Below are positions 38,451-51,500 of a stretch of DNA of 64,000 nucleotides, in pieces; the stretch's first letter is position 1, and each line of letters opens with the position of its first letter. The DNA comes from Chenopodium formosanum. Lineage: Eukaryota > Streptophyta > Magnoliopsida > Caryophyllales > Amaranthaceae. Position numbers and translations under genes: made by a program. The DNA lies in assembly GCA_024500155.1 (NCBI GenBank), contig CM044879.1, positions 19,235,572-19,299,571 on the forward strand, in the 5' to 3' direction. The notes below the pieces were generated by a model. The model did no database searches. It was not told the origin of the DNA and saw only the letters and a list, made by a program, of their open reading frames with translations.

Positions 38451-41400
38451 TTTTGAAAGTGTTTGTTTTTCATTTGACACAATTAGCTTTGTTGAATGCA
38501 TTTGACTTTCATTTGATTCAAAAAGCTTTGTTGAAAGTGTTTGACTTTAATTTGACTCAATTAGCTTTGTTGATTGCATTTGACTTTCATTTTATTCAAA
38601 AATCTTTGTTTGAATGGGTTTTACTTTCATTTGACTCAATTAGCTTTGTTGAATGCAATTGACTTTCATTTGGTTCAAAAAGCTTTATTTGAATGTGTTT
38701 GACTTTCATTGGACTCAATTAGATTTGTTGAATGTATTTGACTTTCATTTGATTAAAAAAGTTTTGTTTGAAAGTGTTTGACTTTCATTTGACTCAATTA
38801 CCTTTGTTGAATGTGTTTACCATTCATTTGACTCAATTAGCATTGTGGAATGGAATTGACTTTCATTTGATTCAAAAAGCTTTGTTTGAATGTGTTTGAC
38901 TTTCGTTTGACACAATTAGCTTTGTTGGATGTGTTTGACTTTAATTTGACTCAATTAGCATTGTGCAATGAAATTGACTTTGTTGAATGCATTTGACTTT
39001 CATTTGACTCAATTAGCTTTGTTGAATGCATTTGACTTTCATTTGATTTAAAAAGCTTTGTTTGAATGTGTTTGACTTTCATTTGACTCAATTAGCTTTA
39101 ATGAATGCATTTGACTTTCATTTGATTCAAAAACCTTTGTTTGAATGCGTTTGACTTTCATTTGACTCAATTAACATTGTGGAATGTAATTGACTTTCAA
39201 TTGATTCAAAAAGCTTTGTTTGACTGTATTTGACTTTAATTTGATTCTAAAAGCTTTGTTGAAAGTGTTTGACTTTCATTTGACTTAATTAGCTTTGTTG
39301 AATGTAATTGACTTTCATTTGATTCAAAAAGCTTTTTTTGAATGTGTTTCACTTTCATTTGACTCAATTAGCTTTGTTGAGTGCATATGACTTTCATTTG
39401 ATTCAAAATGCTATGTTTGAATGTGTTTGACTTTCATTTGACTCAATTAGATTTGTTGAATGTGTTTGACATTCATTTAATCAATTATCATTGTGGAATG
39501 CAATTGACTTTCATTTTATTCCAAAAGCTTTGTTTGAATGTTTTTTACTTTCATTTTTATTCTAAAATCTTTGTTGAAAGTGTTTGACTTTCATTTTACT
39601 CAATTAGCTTTGTTGAATGCATTAGAATTTCATTTGATTCAAAAAGCTTTGTTTGAATGTGTTTAACTTTCATTTGACTCTACTAGCTTTAATGAATGAA
39701 TTTGACTTTCATTTGATTCAAAAAGCTTTGTTTAAATGTGTTTAACTTTCATTTGACTCAATTAGCTTTGTTTAATGCAATTGACTTTCATTTGATTCAA
39801 AAAGATTTTTTTTGAATGTTTTTTACTTTCATTTGATTTTAAAACCTTTGTTGAAATATTTTGACTTTCATTTGACTCAATTAGCTTTGTTGAATGCATT
39901 AGACTTTCATTTGATTCAAAAAGCTTTGTTTGAATGCGTTTAACTTTCATTTGACTCTATTAGCTTTAATGAGTGAATTCGACTTTCATTTGATTCAAAA
40001 AGCTTTGTTTAAATGTGTTTGACTTTCATTTGACTCAATTAGCTTTGTTTAATGCAATTGACTTTCATTTGATTAAAAAAGTTTTGTTTGAATGTTTTTG
40101 ACTTTCATTTGATTCTAAAACCTTTGTTAAAAGTGTTTGACTTACATGGGACTCAATTAGCTTTGTTGAATGCATTAGACTTTCATTTTATTCAAAAAGC
40201 TTTGTTTGAATGTCTGTAACTTTCATTTGACTGTATTAGCTTTAATGAATGAATTTGACTTTCATTTTATTCAAAAAGCTTTGTTTGAATGGGTTTGACT
40301 TTTATTTGACTCAATTAGCTTTGTTTAATGCAATTGACTTTCATTTGATTAAAAAGCTTTGTTTGAATGTTTTTTACTTTGATTTGACTCAATTAGCTTT
40401 GTTGAATTCAATTGACTTCAATTTGATTAAAAAAGCTTTGTTTGAATGTTTTTTAATTTCATTTGACTCAATTAGCTTTGTTGAATTCAATTGACTTCCA
40501 TTTGATTCAAAAAGCTTTGTGTAAAAGTGTTTGACTTTCATTTGACTCTATTAGCGTTAATGAATGCATTTGACTTTTTTTTTATTCAAAAAGCTTTGTT
40601 TGAATGTGTTTGACTTTCATTTGACTCAATTAGCTTTTCTGAATCCATTTGACTTTCATTTGATTCAAAAAGCTTTGTTTGAATGTGTTAAACTTTCATT
40701 TGACTCTATTAGCTTAAATGAATGCATTTCACTTTCATTTGATTCAAAAAGCTATATTTGAATGTGAATGACTTTTATTTGACTCAATTAACTTTGTTGA
40801 ATGCGACTTTCATTTTATTTAAAAATCTTTGTTTGAATGTGTTTAACTTTCATTTGACTCAATTAGTTTTGTTGAATGGAATTTACTTTCATTTGATTCA
40901 AAAAGCTTTGTTTGAATGTGTTTGACTTTCATTTGACTCAATTAGTTTTGTTGAATGCAATTTACTTTCATTTGATTCAAAAAGCTTTGTTTGAATGTGT
41001 TTGACTTTCATTTGACTCAATTAGCTTTGTTGAATGTATTTACCATTCATTTGACTCAATTAGCATTGTGGAATCGAATAGACTTTCATTTGATTCAAAA
41101 AGCTTTGTTTAAATGTATTTCACTTTCATTTGATTAAAAAAGCTTTGTTTGAATGTGTTTGACTTTCATTTGACACAATTAGCTTTGTTGAATGTGTTTG
41201 ACTTTCATTTGACTTAATTAGCATTGTGGAATGCAATTGACTTTCATTAGATTCAAAAAGCTTTGTATAAATGTATTTGACTATCATTTGACTCAATTAG
41301 CATTGTGGAATGCAATTGACTTTCATTTGATTAAAAAAGCTTTGTTTGAATGTATATGACATTCATTTGATTCTAAAAGCTTTGTTGAAAGTGTTTGACT

Positions 41401-41469
41401 TTCATTTGACTCAATTAGCTTTGTTGAATGCACTTGAATCTCATTTGATTCAAAAAGCTTTGTTTGAAT

Positions 41470-43280
41470 GTATTTAACTTTCATTTGACTCTATTAGCTT
41501 TAATGAATGCATTTGACTTTCATTTGATTCAAAAACCTTTGTTTGAATGTGTTTAAACTTTCATTTGACTCAATCAGCTTTTTTGAATGTGTTTGACTTT
41601 CATTTAATCTATTAGCATTGTGGAATGCAATTGACTTTCATTTGATTCAAAAAGCTTTGTGTGAATGTATTTGACTTTCATTTGATTTTAAAAGCTTTTT
41701 TGAAAGTGTTTGTTTTTCATTTGACACAATTAGCTTTGTTGAATGCATTTGACTTTCATTTGATTCAAAAAGCTTTGTTTGAATGTGTTTTACTTTCATT
41801 TAACTCAATTAGCTTTGTTGAAAGTGTTTGACTTTCATTTGACTCAATCAGCATTGTAGAATGTAATTGACTTTCAATTTATTCAAAAAGCTTTGTTTGA
41901 CCGTATTTGACTTTGGTTTGATTATAAAAGATTTGTTGAAAGTGTTTGACTTTCATTGGACTCAATTAGCTTTGTTGAACGCATTGACTTTCATTTGATT
42001 CAAAAAGCTTTGCTTGAACGTGTTTGACTTTCATTTGACTCAATTTGCTTTGTTGAATGTGATTGACTTTCATTTGAATCAATTAGCATTGTGGAATGCA
42101 ATTGACTTTCATTTGATTCAAAAAGCTTTGTTTGAATGTATATGACATTCATCTAATTCTAAAAGCTTTGTTGAAAGTGTTTGACTTTCATTTAACTAAA
42201 TTAGCTTTGTTGAATGCATTTGACTCTCATTTGATTCAAAAACATTGGTTTAATGTTTTTGACTTTCATTTGACTCAATTAACTTTGTTGAATGTGATTG
42301 ACTTTCCTTTGACTCAATTAGCATTGTGGAATGCAATTGACTTTCATTTGATTCAAAAAGCTTTGTTTGAATGTATATGACTTTCATTTGATTCTAAAAG
42401 CTTTGTTGAAAGTGCTTGACTTTCATTTGACTCAATTAGCTTTGTTAAATACGTTTGACTCTCATTTAATTCAAAAAGCTTTGTTTGAATGTGTTTAACT
42501 TTCATTTGACACAATTAGCTTTGTTGAATGCATTTGGCTTTCATTTGATTCAAACAGCTTTGGTTAAATGTATTTGACTTTCATTTGACTCAATTAGCTT
42601 TGTTGAATGTGATTGACTATCATTTGACTCAATTAGCATTGTGGAATGCAATTGACTTTCATTTGATTCAAAAAGCTTTGTTTGAATGTATATGACTTTC
42701 ATTTGATTCTAAAAGCTTTGTTGAAAGTGTTTGACTTTCATTTGACTCAATTAGCTTTGTAGAATGCATTTGACTCTCATTTGATTCAAAAAGCTTTGTT
42801 TGAATGTGTTTAACTTTCATTTGACTCAATTATCTTTTGTTGAATGCATTTGACTTTCATTTGATTCAAAAAGCTTTGTTTGAATGTGTTTGACTTTCAT
42901 TTGGCTCAATTAGCTTTGTTGAATATGTTTAACTTTAATTTGACTCAATTAACTTAGTAGAATGTAATTGACTTTCAATTGATTTAAAAAGCTTTGTTTG
43001 ACTGTATTTGACTTTAATTTGATTCTAAACGCTTTGTTGAAATTGTTTGACTTTCATTTGACTTAATTAGCTTTGTTGAATGCAATTGACTTTTATTTGA
43101 TTAAAAAAGCTTTAATTGAATGTGTTTGACTTTCATTTGACTCAATTAGCTTGGTTGAATGCATTTGACTTTCATTTGATTTAAAAAGCTATGTTTAAAT
43201 GTGTTTGACTTTCATTTGACTCAATTAGCTTTGTTGAATGTGTTTGTTTTTAATATTACTCAATTAGCATTGTGGAATGC
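41470..43280 (-). repeat. ~3.5-kb-offset duplicated block, copy 1
   Basis: Matches 44,931-46,870, first at offset 3,461-3,462 (42,132 with 45,594) and then at 3,580 (43,241 with 46,821). The 118-bp step corresponds to one extra trimer in the second copy. The last ~0.9 kb also occurs between them, near 43,520-44,570, at offset 1,141 (43,241 with 44,382), giving three copies marked by GTTTTTAATATTACTC. Confidence 0.84.
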
Positions 43281-43479
43281 AATTGTCTTTCATTTGATTC
43301 AAAAAGCTTTGTTTAAATGTGTTTGACTTTCATTTGACTCAATTAGATTTGTTGAATGTGTTTGACATTCATTTAATCAATTATTATTGTGGAATGCAAT
43401 TGACTTTCATTTGATTCCAAAAGCTTTGTTGAAAGTGCTTGACTTTCATTTGACTCAATTAGCTTTGTTGAATGCGTTT

Positions 43480-44570
43480 GACTCTCATTTAATTCAAAAA
43501 GCTTTGTTTGAATGTGTTTAACTTTCATTTGACACAATTAGCTTTGTTGAATGCATTTGACTTTCATTTGATTCAAAAAGCTTTGGTTGAATGTATTTGA
43601 CTTTCATTTGACTCAATTAGCTTTGTTGAATGTGATTGACTTTCATTTGACTCAATTAGCATTGTGGAATGCAATTGACTTTCATTTGATTCAAAAAGCT
43701 TTGGTTGAATGTATTTTACTTTCATTTGACTCAATTAGCTTTGTTGAATGTGATTGACTTTCATTTGACTCAATTAGCATTGTGGAATGCAATTGACTTT
43801 CATTTGATTCAAAAAGCTTTGTTTGAATGTATATGACTTTCATTTGATTCTAAAAGCTTTGTTGAAAGTGTTTGACTTTCATTTGACTCAATTAGCTTTG
43901 TAGAATGCATTTGACTCTCATTTGATTCAAAAAGCTTTGTTTGAATGTGTTTAACTTTCATTTGACTCAATTATCTTTTGTTGAATGCATTTGACTTTCA
44001 TTTGATTCAAAAATCTTTGTTTGAATGTGTTAGACTTTCATTTGGCTCAATTAGCTTTGTTGAATATGTTTGACTTTAATTTGACTCAATTAACTTAGTA
44101 GAATGTAATTGACTTTCAATTGATTTAAAAAGCTTTGTTTGACTGTATTTGACTTTAATTTGATTCTAAAAGCTTTGTTGAAATTGTTTGACTTTCATTT
44201 GACTTAATTAGCTTTGTTGAATGCTATTGACTTTTATTTGATTAAAAAAGCTTTGTTTGAATGTGTTTGACTTTCATTTGACTCAATTAGCTTGGTTGAA
44301 TGCATTTGACTTTCATTTGATTTAAAAAGCTATGTTTGAATGTGTTTGACTTTCATTTGACTGAATTAGCTTTGTTGAATGTGTTTGTTTTTAATATTAC
44401 TCAATTAGCATTGTGGAATGCAATTGTCTTTCACTTGATTCAAAAAGCTTTGTTTGAATTTGTTTGACTTTCATTTGACTCAATTAGATTTGTTGAATGT
44501 GTTTGACATTCATTTAATCAATTATTATTGTGGAATGCAATTGACTTTCATTTGATTCCAAAAGCTTTGT
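43480..44570 (-). repeat. 1,141-bp-offset middle copy of the 42-47 kb block
   Basis: Middle copy of a triplicated ~1.1-kb segment. Shared markers are TAGAATGCATTTGACTCTC, ATTATCTTTTGTTGAATGC, AACTTAGTAGAATG and TTTTTAATATTACTC. It carries a 118-bp trimer duplication (CTTTGGTTGA at 43,581 and 43,699). The 46-kb copy has the same duplication; the 42-kb copy has it only once, which suggests the 43-kb and 46-kb copies are closer relatives. Confidence 0.8.
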
Positions 44571-44930
44571 TGAAAGTGTTTGAATTTCATTTGACTCAAT
44601 TAGCTTTGTTGAATGCATTAGACTTTCATTTGATTCAAAAAGCTTTGTTTGAATGTGTTTAACTTTCATTTGACTCTATTAGCTTTAATGAATGAATTTG
44701 ACTTTCATTTGATTCAAAAAGCTTTGTTTGAATGTGTTTGACATTCATTTGACTCAATTAGCCTTGTTTAATGCAATTGACTTTCATTTGATTCAAAAAG
44801 ATTTGTTTGAATTATTTTTACTTTCATTTGATTCTAAAACCTTTGTTGAAAGTGTTTGACTTTCATTTGACTCAATTAGCTTTGTTGAATGCATTAGACT
44901 TTCATTTGATTCAAATTGCTTTGTTTGAAT

Positions 44931-46870
44931 GTATTTAACTTTCATTTGACTCTATTAGCTTTAATGAATGCATTTGACTTTCATTTGATTCAAAAACCTT
45001 TGTTTGAATGTGTTTAAACTTTCATTTGACTCAATCAGCTTTTTTGAATGTGTTTGACTTTCATTTAATCTATTAGCATTGTGGAATGCAATTGACTTTC
45101 ATTTGATTCAAAAAGCTTTGTTTGAATGTATTTGACTTTCATTTGATTCTAAAAGCTTTTTTGAAAGTGTTTGTTTTTCATTTGACACAATTAGCTTTGT
45201 TGAATGCATTTGACTTTCATTTGATTCAAAAAGCTTTGTTTGAATGTGTTTTACTTTCATTTAACTCAATTAGCTTTGTTGAAAGTGTTTGACTTTCATT
45301 TGACTCAATCAGCATTGCAGAATGTAATTGACTTTCAATTTATTCAAAAAGCTTTGTTTGACCGTATTTGACTTTGGTTTGATTATAAAAGATTTTTTGA
45401 AAGTGTTTGACTTTCATTGGACTCAAGTAGCTTTGTTGAACGCATTTGACTTTCATTTGATTCAAAAAGCTTTGCTTGAACGTGTTTGACTTTCATTTGA
45501 CTCAATTAGCTTTGTTGAATGTGATTGACTTTCATTTGAATCAATTAGCATTGTGGAATGCAATTGACTTTCATTTGATTCAAAAAGCTTTGTTTGAATG
45601 TATATGACATTCATCTAATTCTAAAAGCTTTGTTGAAAGTGTTTGACTTTCATTTGACTAAATTAGCTTTGTTGAATGCATTTGACTCTCATTTGATTCA
45701 AAAACATTGGTTTAATGTGTTTGACTTTCATTTGACTCAATTAACTTTGTTGAATGTGATTGACTTTCCTTTGACTCAATTAGCATTGTGGAATGCAATT
45801 GACTTTCATTTGATTCAAAAAGCTTTGTTTGAATGTATATGACTTTCATTTGATTCTAAAAGCTTTGTTGAAAGTGCTTGACTTTCATTTGACTCAATTA
45901 GCTTTGTTGAATACGTTTGACTCTCATTTAATTCAAAAAGCTTTGTTTGAATGTGTTTAACTTTCATTTGACACAATTAGCTTTGTTGAATGCATTTGAC
46001 TTTCATTTAATTCAAAAAGCTTTGGTTGAATGTATTTGACTTTCATTTGACTCAATTAGCTTTGTTGAATGTGATTGACTTTCATTTGACTCAATTAGCA
46101 TTGTGGAATGCAATTGACTTTCATTTGATTCAAAAAGCTTTGGTTAAATGTATTTGACTTTCATTTGACTCAATTAGCTTTGTTGAATGTGATTGACTTT
46201 CATTTGACTCAATTAGCATTGTGGAATGCAATTGACTTTCATTTGATTCAAAAAGCTTTGTTTGAATGTATATGACTTTCATTTGATTCTAAAAGCTTTG
46301 TTGAAAGTGTTTGACTTTCATTTGACTCAATTAGCTTTGTAGAATGCATTTGACTCTCATTTGATTCAAAAAGCTTTGTTTGAATGTGTTTAACTTTCAT
46401 TTGACTCAATTATCTTTTGTTGAATGCATTTAACTTTCATTTGATTCAAAAAGCTTTGTTTGAATGTGTTAGACTTTCATTTGGCTCAATTAGCTTTGTT
46501 GAATATGTTTGACTTTAATTTGACTCAATTAACTTAGTAGAATGTAATTGACTTTCAATTGATTTAAAAAGCTTTGTTTGACTGTATTTGACTTTAATTT
46601 GATTCTAAAAGCTTTGTTGAAATTCTTTGACTTTCATTTGACTTAATTAGCTTTGTTGAATGCAATTGACTTTTATTTGATTAAAAAAGCTTTGTTTGAA
46701 TGTGTTTGACTTTCATTTGACTCAATTAGCTTGGTTGAATGCATTTGACTTTCATTTGATTTAAAAAGCTATGTTTGAATGTGTTTGACTTTCATTTGAC
46801 TGAATTAGCTTTGTTGAATGTGTTTGTTTTTAATATTACTCAATTAGCATTGTGGAATGCAATTGTCTTT
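44931..46870 (-). repeat. ~3.5-kb-offset duplicated block, copy 2
   Basis: Second copy of 41,470-43,280 with one extra 118-bp trimer between about 46,020 and 46,250. Very few substitutions are visible relative to copy 1 (for example CATTGACTTTC at about 41,985 against CATTTGACTTTC near 45,445), so the event looks recent. Confidence 0.84.
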
Positions 46871-46939
46871 CATTTGATTGAAAAAGCTTTATTTGAAATT
46901 GTTTGACTTCCATTTGATTAAAAAAGCTTTATTTGAAAT

Positions 46940-48580
46940 TGTTTGACTTTCATTTGATTCGAAACCTTTGTTTGAAAGTGTTTGACTTTCATTTGATTCT
47001 AAAAACTTTGGTTGAAAGTGTTTGATATTCATTTGACTCAACTAGCTTTGTTGAATGCATTTGACTTTCATTTGACTCCAAAAGCTTTGTTTGAATGTTT
47101 TTTACTTTAACTTGATTCTAACAGCTTTGTTGAAAGTATTTGACTTTCATTTGACTCAATTAGCTTTGTTGAATGCATTAGACTTTCATTTGATTCAAAA
47201 AGCTTTGTTTGAAGGTGTTTAACTTTCATTTGACTCTATTAGCTTTAAAGAATGAATTTGACTTTCATTTGATTCAAAAAGCTTTGTTTAAATGTGTTTG
47301 ACTTTCATTTGACTCAATTAGCTTTGTTTAATGCAATTGACTTTCATTTGATTCAAAAGGATTTGTTTTAATGTTTTTTATTTTCATTTGATTCTACAAC
47401 CTTTGTTGAAAGTGTTTGACTTTCATTTGACTCAATTAGCTTTGTTGAATGCATTAGACTTTCATTTGATTAAAAAATCTTTGATTGAATGTGTTTAACT
47501 TTCATTTGACTCAATAGCTTTGTTGAATGCATTTAACTTTCATTTGATTCAAAAAGCTTTGTTTGAATGTGTTTGACTTACGTATGATTCTAAAAGCTAT
47601 GTTGATAGTGTTTGACTTTCATTTGACTCAATTAGCTTTGTTGAATGCATTCGACTTTCATTTGATTTAAAAAGCTTTGTTTGAATGTGTTTGACTTTCA
47701 ATTGACTAAATTAGTTTTAATGAATGCATTTGACTTTCATTTGATTCAAAAACCTTTGTTTGAATGTGTTTGACTTTCATTTGACGCAATTAGCTTTGTT
47801 TAATTCAATTGACTTTCATTTGACTCAAAAAGCTTTGTTTGAATTTTTTTGACTTTCATTTGATTCTAAAAGCTTTGTTGAGAGTGTTTGACTTTCATTT
47901 GACTCAATTATCTTTGTGGAATGCAATTGACTTTCATTTTATTTAAAAAGCTTTGTTTGAACGTATTTGATTTTCATTTGATTCTAAAAGCTTTGTTGAA
48001 AGTGTTTGACTTTCATTTGACTCAATTAGCTTTGTTGAATGCATTTTATTTTCATTTGATTCGAAATGCTTTATTTAAATGTGTTTCACTTTCATTTGAC
48101 TCTATTAGCTTTGTTGAATTTGTTTGACTTTCATTTGATGGAATTAGCGTTGTGGAATGCAATTGACTTTCATTTGATTCAAAAAGCTTTGAATGAATGT
48201 ATTTGACTTTAATTTAATTCTAAAAGCTTTGTTGAAAGTGTTTGACTTTCATTTGACTCAATTAGCTTTGTTGATTGCATTTGACTTTCATTTTATTCAA
48301 AAATCTTTGTTTGAATGGGTTTTACTTTCATTTGACTCAATTAGCTTTGTTGAATGCAATTGACTTTCATTTGATTCAAAAAGCTTTATTTGAATGTGTT
48401 TGACTTTCATTTGACTCAATTAGATTTGTTGAATGTATTTGACTTTCATTTGATTATCATTTGATTAAAAAAGTTTTGTTTGAAAGTGTTTGACTTTCAT
48501 TTGACTCATTTACCTTTGTTGAATGTGTTTACCATTCATTTGACTCAATTAGCATTGTGGAATGGAATTGACTTTCATTT
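46940..48580 (-). repeat. ~11-kb-distant duplicated block, copy 2
   Basis: Second copy of 35,980-37,600. A further stretch, about 48,600-49,000, matches 38,880-39,250 at offset about 9,752-9,779, sharing the odd joint AAATTGACTTTGTTGAATGC (38,971 and 48,723) in which most of a monomer is missing. The block therefore covers both sides of the 1,179-bp duplication but contains that region once. Confidence 0.83.
48446..48467 (-). repeat. Perfect 11-bp tandem duplication inside a monomer
   Basis: TCATTTGATTA occurs twice in direct succession (48,446-48,456 and 48,457-48,467). The counterparts near 37,470 and 38,745 have it once. It is the clearest single example of monomer length changing by an 11-bp step. 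Confidence 0.9.
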
Positions 48581-51500
48581 GATTCAAAAAGCTTTGTTTA
48601 AATGTATTTCACTTTCATTTGATTCAAAAATCTTTGTTTGAATGTGTTTGACTTTCATTTGACACAATTAGCTTTGCTGGATGTGTTTGACTTTCATATG
48701 ACTCAATTAGCATTGTGGAATGAAATTGACTTTGTTGAATGCATTTGACTTTCATTTGACCCAATTAGCTTTGTTGAATGCATTTGACTTTCATTTGATT
48801 TAAAAAGCTTTGTTTGAATGTGTTTGACTTTCATTTGACTCAATTAGCTTTAATGAGTGCATTTGACTTTCATTTGATTCAAAAACCTTTGTTTGAATGC
48901 GTTCGACTTTCATTTGACTCAATTAACATTGTGGCATGTAATTGACTTTAAATTGATTCAAAAAGCTTTGTTTGACTATATTTGACTTTAATTTGATTCA
49001 AAAAGCTTTGTTGAAAGTGTTTGACTTTCATTTGACTTAATTAGATTTGTTAAATGCAATTGACTTTCATTTGATTCAAAAAGCTTTGTTTGAATGTGTT
49101 TGACTTTCATTTGACTTAATTAGCTTTGTTGAATGCATTTGACTTTCATTTGATTAAAAAAGCTATGTTTGAATGTGTTTGACTTTCATTTGACTCAATT
49201 AGCTTTGTTGAATGTGTTTGACTTTCATTTGACTCAATTAACACTGTGGAATGCAATTGACTTTTATTTGATTTAAAAAGCTTTGTTTGAATGTGTTACA
49301 CTTTCATTTGACTCAATTAGCTTTGTTGAATGCGTATGACTTTCATTTGATTCAAAAAGCTATGTTTGAATGTGTTTGACTTTCATTTGACTCAATTAGA
49401 TTTGTTGAATGTGTTTGACATTCATTTAATCAATTATTATTGAGGAATGCAATAGACTTTCATTTGATTCCAAAAGCTTTGTTAGAATGTTTTTTACTTT
49501 CATTTGATTCTAAAAGCTTTGTTGAAAGTGTTTGACTTTTATTTGACTCAATTAGCTTTGTTGAATGCATTAGACTTTCATTTGATTCAAAAAGCTTTGT
49601 TTGAATGTGTTTAACTTTCATTTGACTCAATCAGATTTGTTGAATATGTTTGACATTCATTTAATCAATTATTATTGTGGAATGCAATTGACTTTCATTT
49701 GATTCCAAAAGCTTTGTTTGAATGTTTTTTGATTTCATTTGATTCTCAAAGATTTGTTGAAATTGTTTGAATTTCATTTGACTCAATTAGCTTTGTTGAA
49801 TGCATTAGACTTTCATTTGATTCAAACAGCTTTGTTTGAATGTGTTTAATTTTCATTTGACTCTATTAGCTTTAATGAATGAATTTGAATTTCATTTGAT
49901 TCAAAAATCTTTGTTTGAATGTGTTTGACATTCATTTGACTCAATTAGCCTTGTTTAATGCAATTGACTTTCATTTGATTCAAAAAGATTTGTTTGAATG
50001 TTTTTTACTTTCATTTGATTCTAAAACCTTTGTTGAAAGTGTTTGACTTTCATTTGACTTAATTAGCTTTGTTGAATGCATTAGACTTTCATTTGATTCA
50101 AAAAGCTTTGTTGAAAGTGTTTGAATTTCATTTGACTCAATTAGCTTTGTTGAATGCATTTGACTTTCATTTGATTTAAAAAGCTATGTTTGAATGTGTT
50201 TGACATTCATTTGACTCAATTAGCTTTGTTGAATGTGTTTGACTTTAATTTGACTCAATTAGTATTATGGAATGCAATTGACTTTCATTTGATTCAAAAA
50301 GCTTTGTTTGAATGTCTTTCACTTTCATTTGACTCAATTAGCTTTGTTGAATGCATATGACTTTCATTTGATTCAAAAAGCTATGTTTGAATGTGTTTGA
50401 CTTTCATTTGACTCAATTAGATTTGTTGAATGTGTTTGACATTCATTTTATCAATTATTATTGTGGAATGCAATTGACTTTCATTTGATTCCAAAAGCTT
50501 TGTTTGAATGTTTTTTACTTTAATTTGATTCTAAAAGCTTGGTTGAAAGTGTTTGACTTTCATTTGACTCAATTAGCTTTGTTGAATGCATTAGACTTTC
50601 ATTTGATTCTAAAAGCTTTGTTTGAATGTGTTTAACTTTCATTTGACTCTATTAGCATTAATGAATGAATTTGACTTTCATTTGATTCAAAAAGCTTTGT
50701 TTAAATATATTTGACTTTCATTTGACTCAATTAGCCTTGTTTATTGCAATTGACTTTCATTTTATTCCAAAAGATTTGTTTGAATGTTTTTTCTTTCATT
50801 TGATTCTAAAAGCTTTGTTGAAAGTGTTTGACTTTCATTTGACTCAATTAGCTGTGTTGAATGCATTAGACTTTAATTTGATTCAATTAGCTTTAATGAA
50901 TGCATTTGACTTTCATTTGATTCAAAAACCTTTGTTTGAATGTGTTTGACATTCATTTGACTCAATCAACATTGTTGAATGCAATTGACTTTTATTTGAT
51001 TCAAAAACTATTGTTTGAATGTGTTTGACTTTCATTTCACTCAATTAGCTTTGTTGAATGTGTTTGACTTTCATTTGACTCAATTTGCATTGTGGAATGC
51101 ATTTGACTTTCATTTAAAACAAAAAGCCTTGCTTGAATGTATTTGACTTTCATTTGATTCCAAAAGCTTTGTTTAAATGTGTTTGACTTTCATTTGACTC
51201 AATTAGCTTTGTTGAATGTGTTTGACTTTCATTTGACTCTATTTGCATTATAGAATGGAATTGACTTTCATTTGATTCAAAAAGCTTTGTTTGAATGTAT
51301 TTGACTTTCATTTGGTTCAAAAATCTTTGTTTAAATGTGTTTGACTTTCATTTGACTCTATTAGCTTTGTTAAATTCATTTGACATTTATTTGATTCAAA
51401 ATGCTTTGTTTGAAGGTGTTTAACTTTCATTTTACTATATTAGCTTTAAAGAATGCATTTCACTTTTATTTGATTCAAAAACCATTGTTTGAATGTGTTT

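Larger units (their letters stand above)
34179..50920 (-). repeat. Satellite array, reverse orientation, block-duplicated domain
   Basis: The same monomer family read on the opposite strand (core TTGACTTTCATTTGA), so the + strand is now T-rich. A characteristic variant, CATTTAATCAATTATTATTG, recurs near 35,410, 43,370, 44,510, 49,420 and 49,650, with close relatives near 39,470 and 50,440; I did not see it beyond about 50.5 kb. The domain contains several large duplications listed separately. No gene or non-satellite sequence is visible. Confidence 0.95.
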
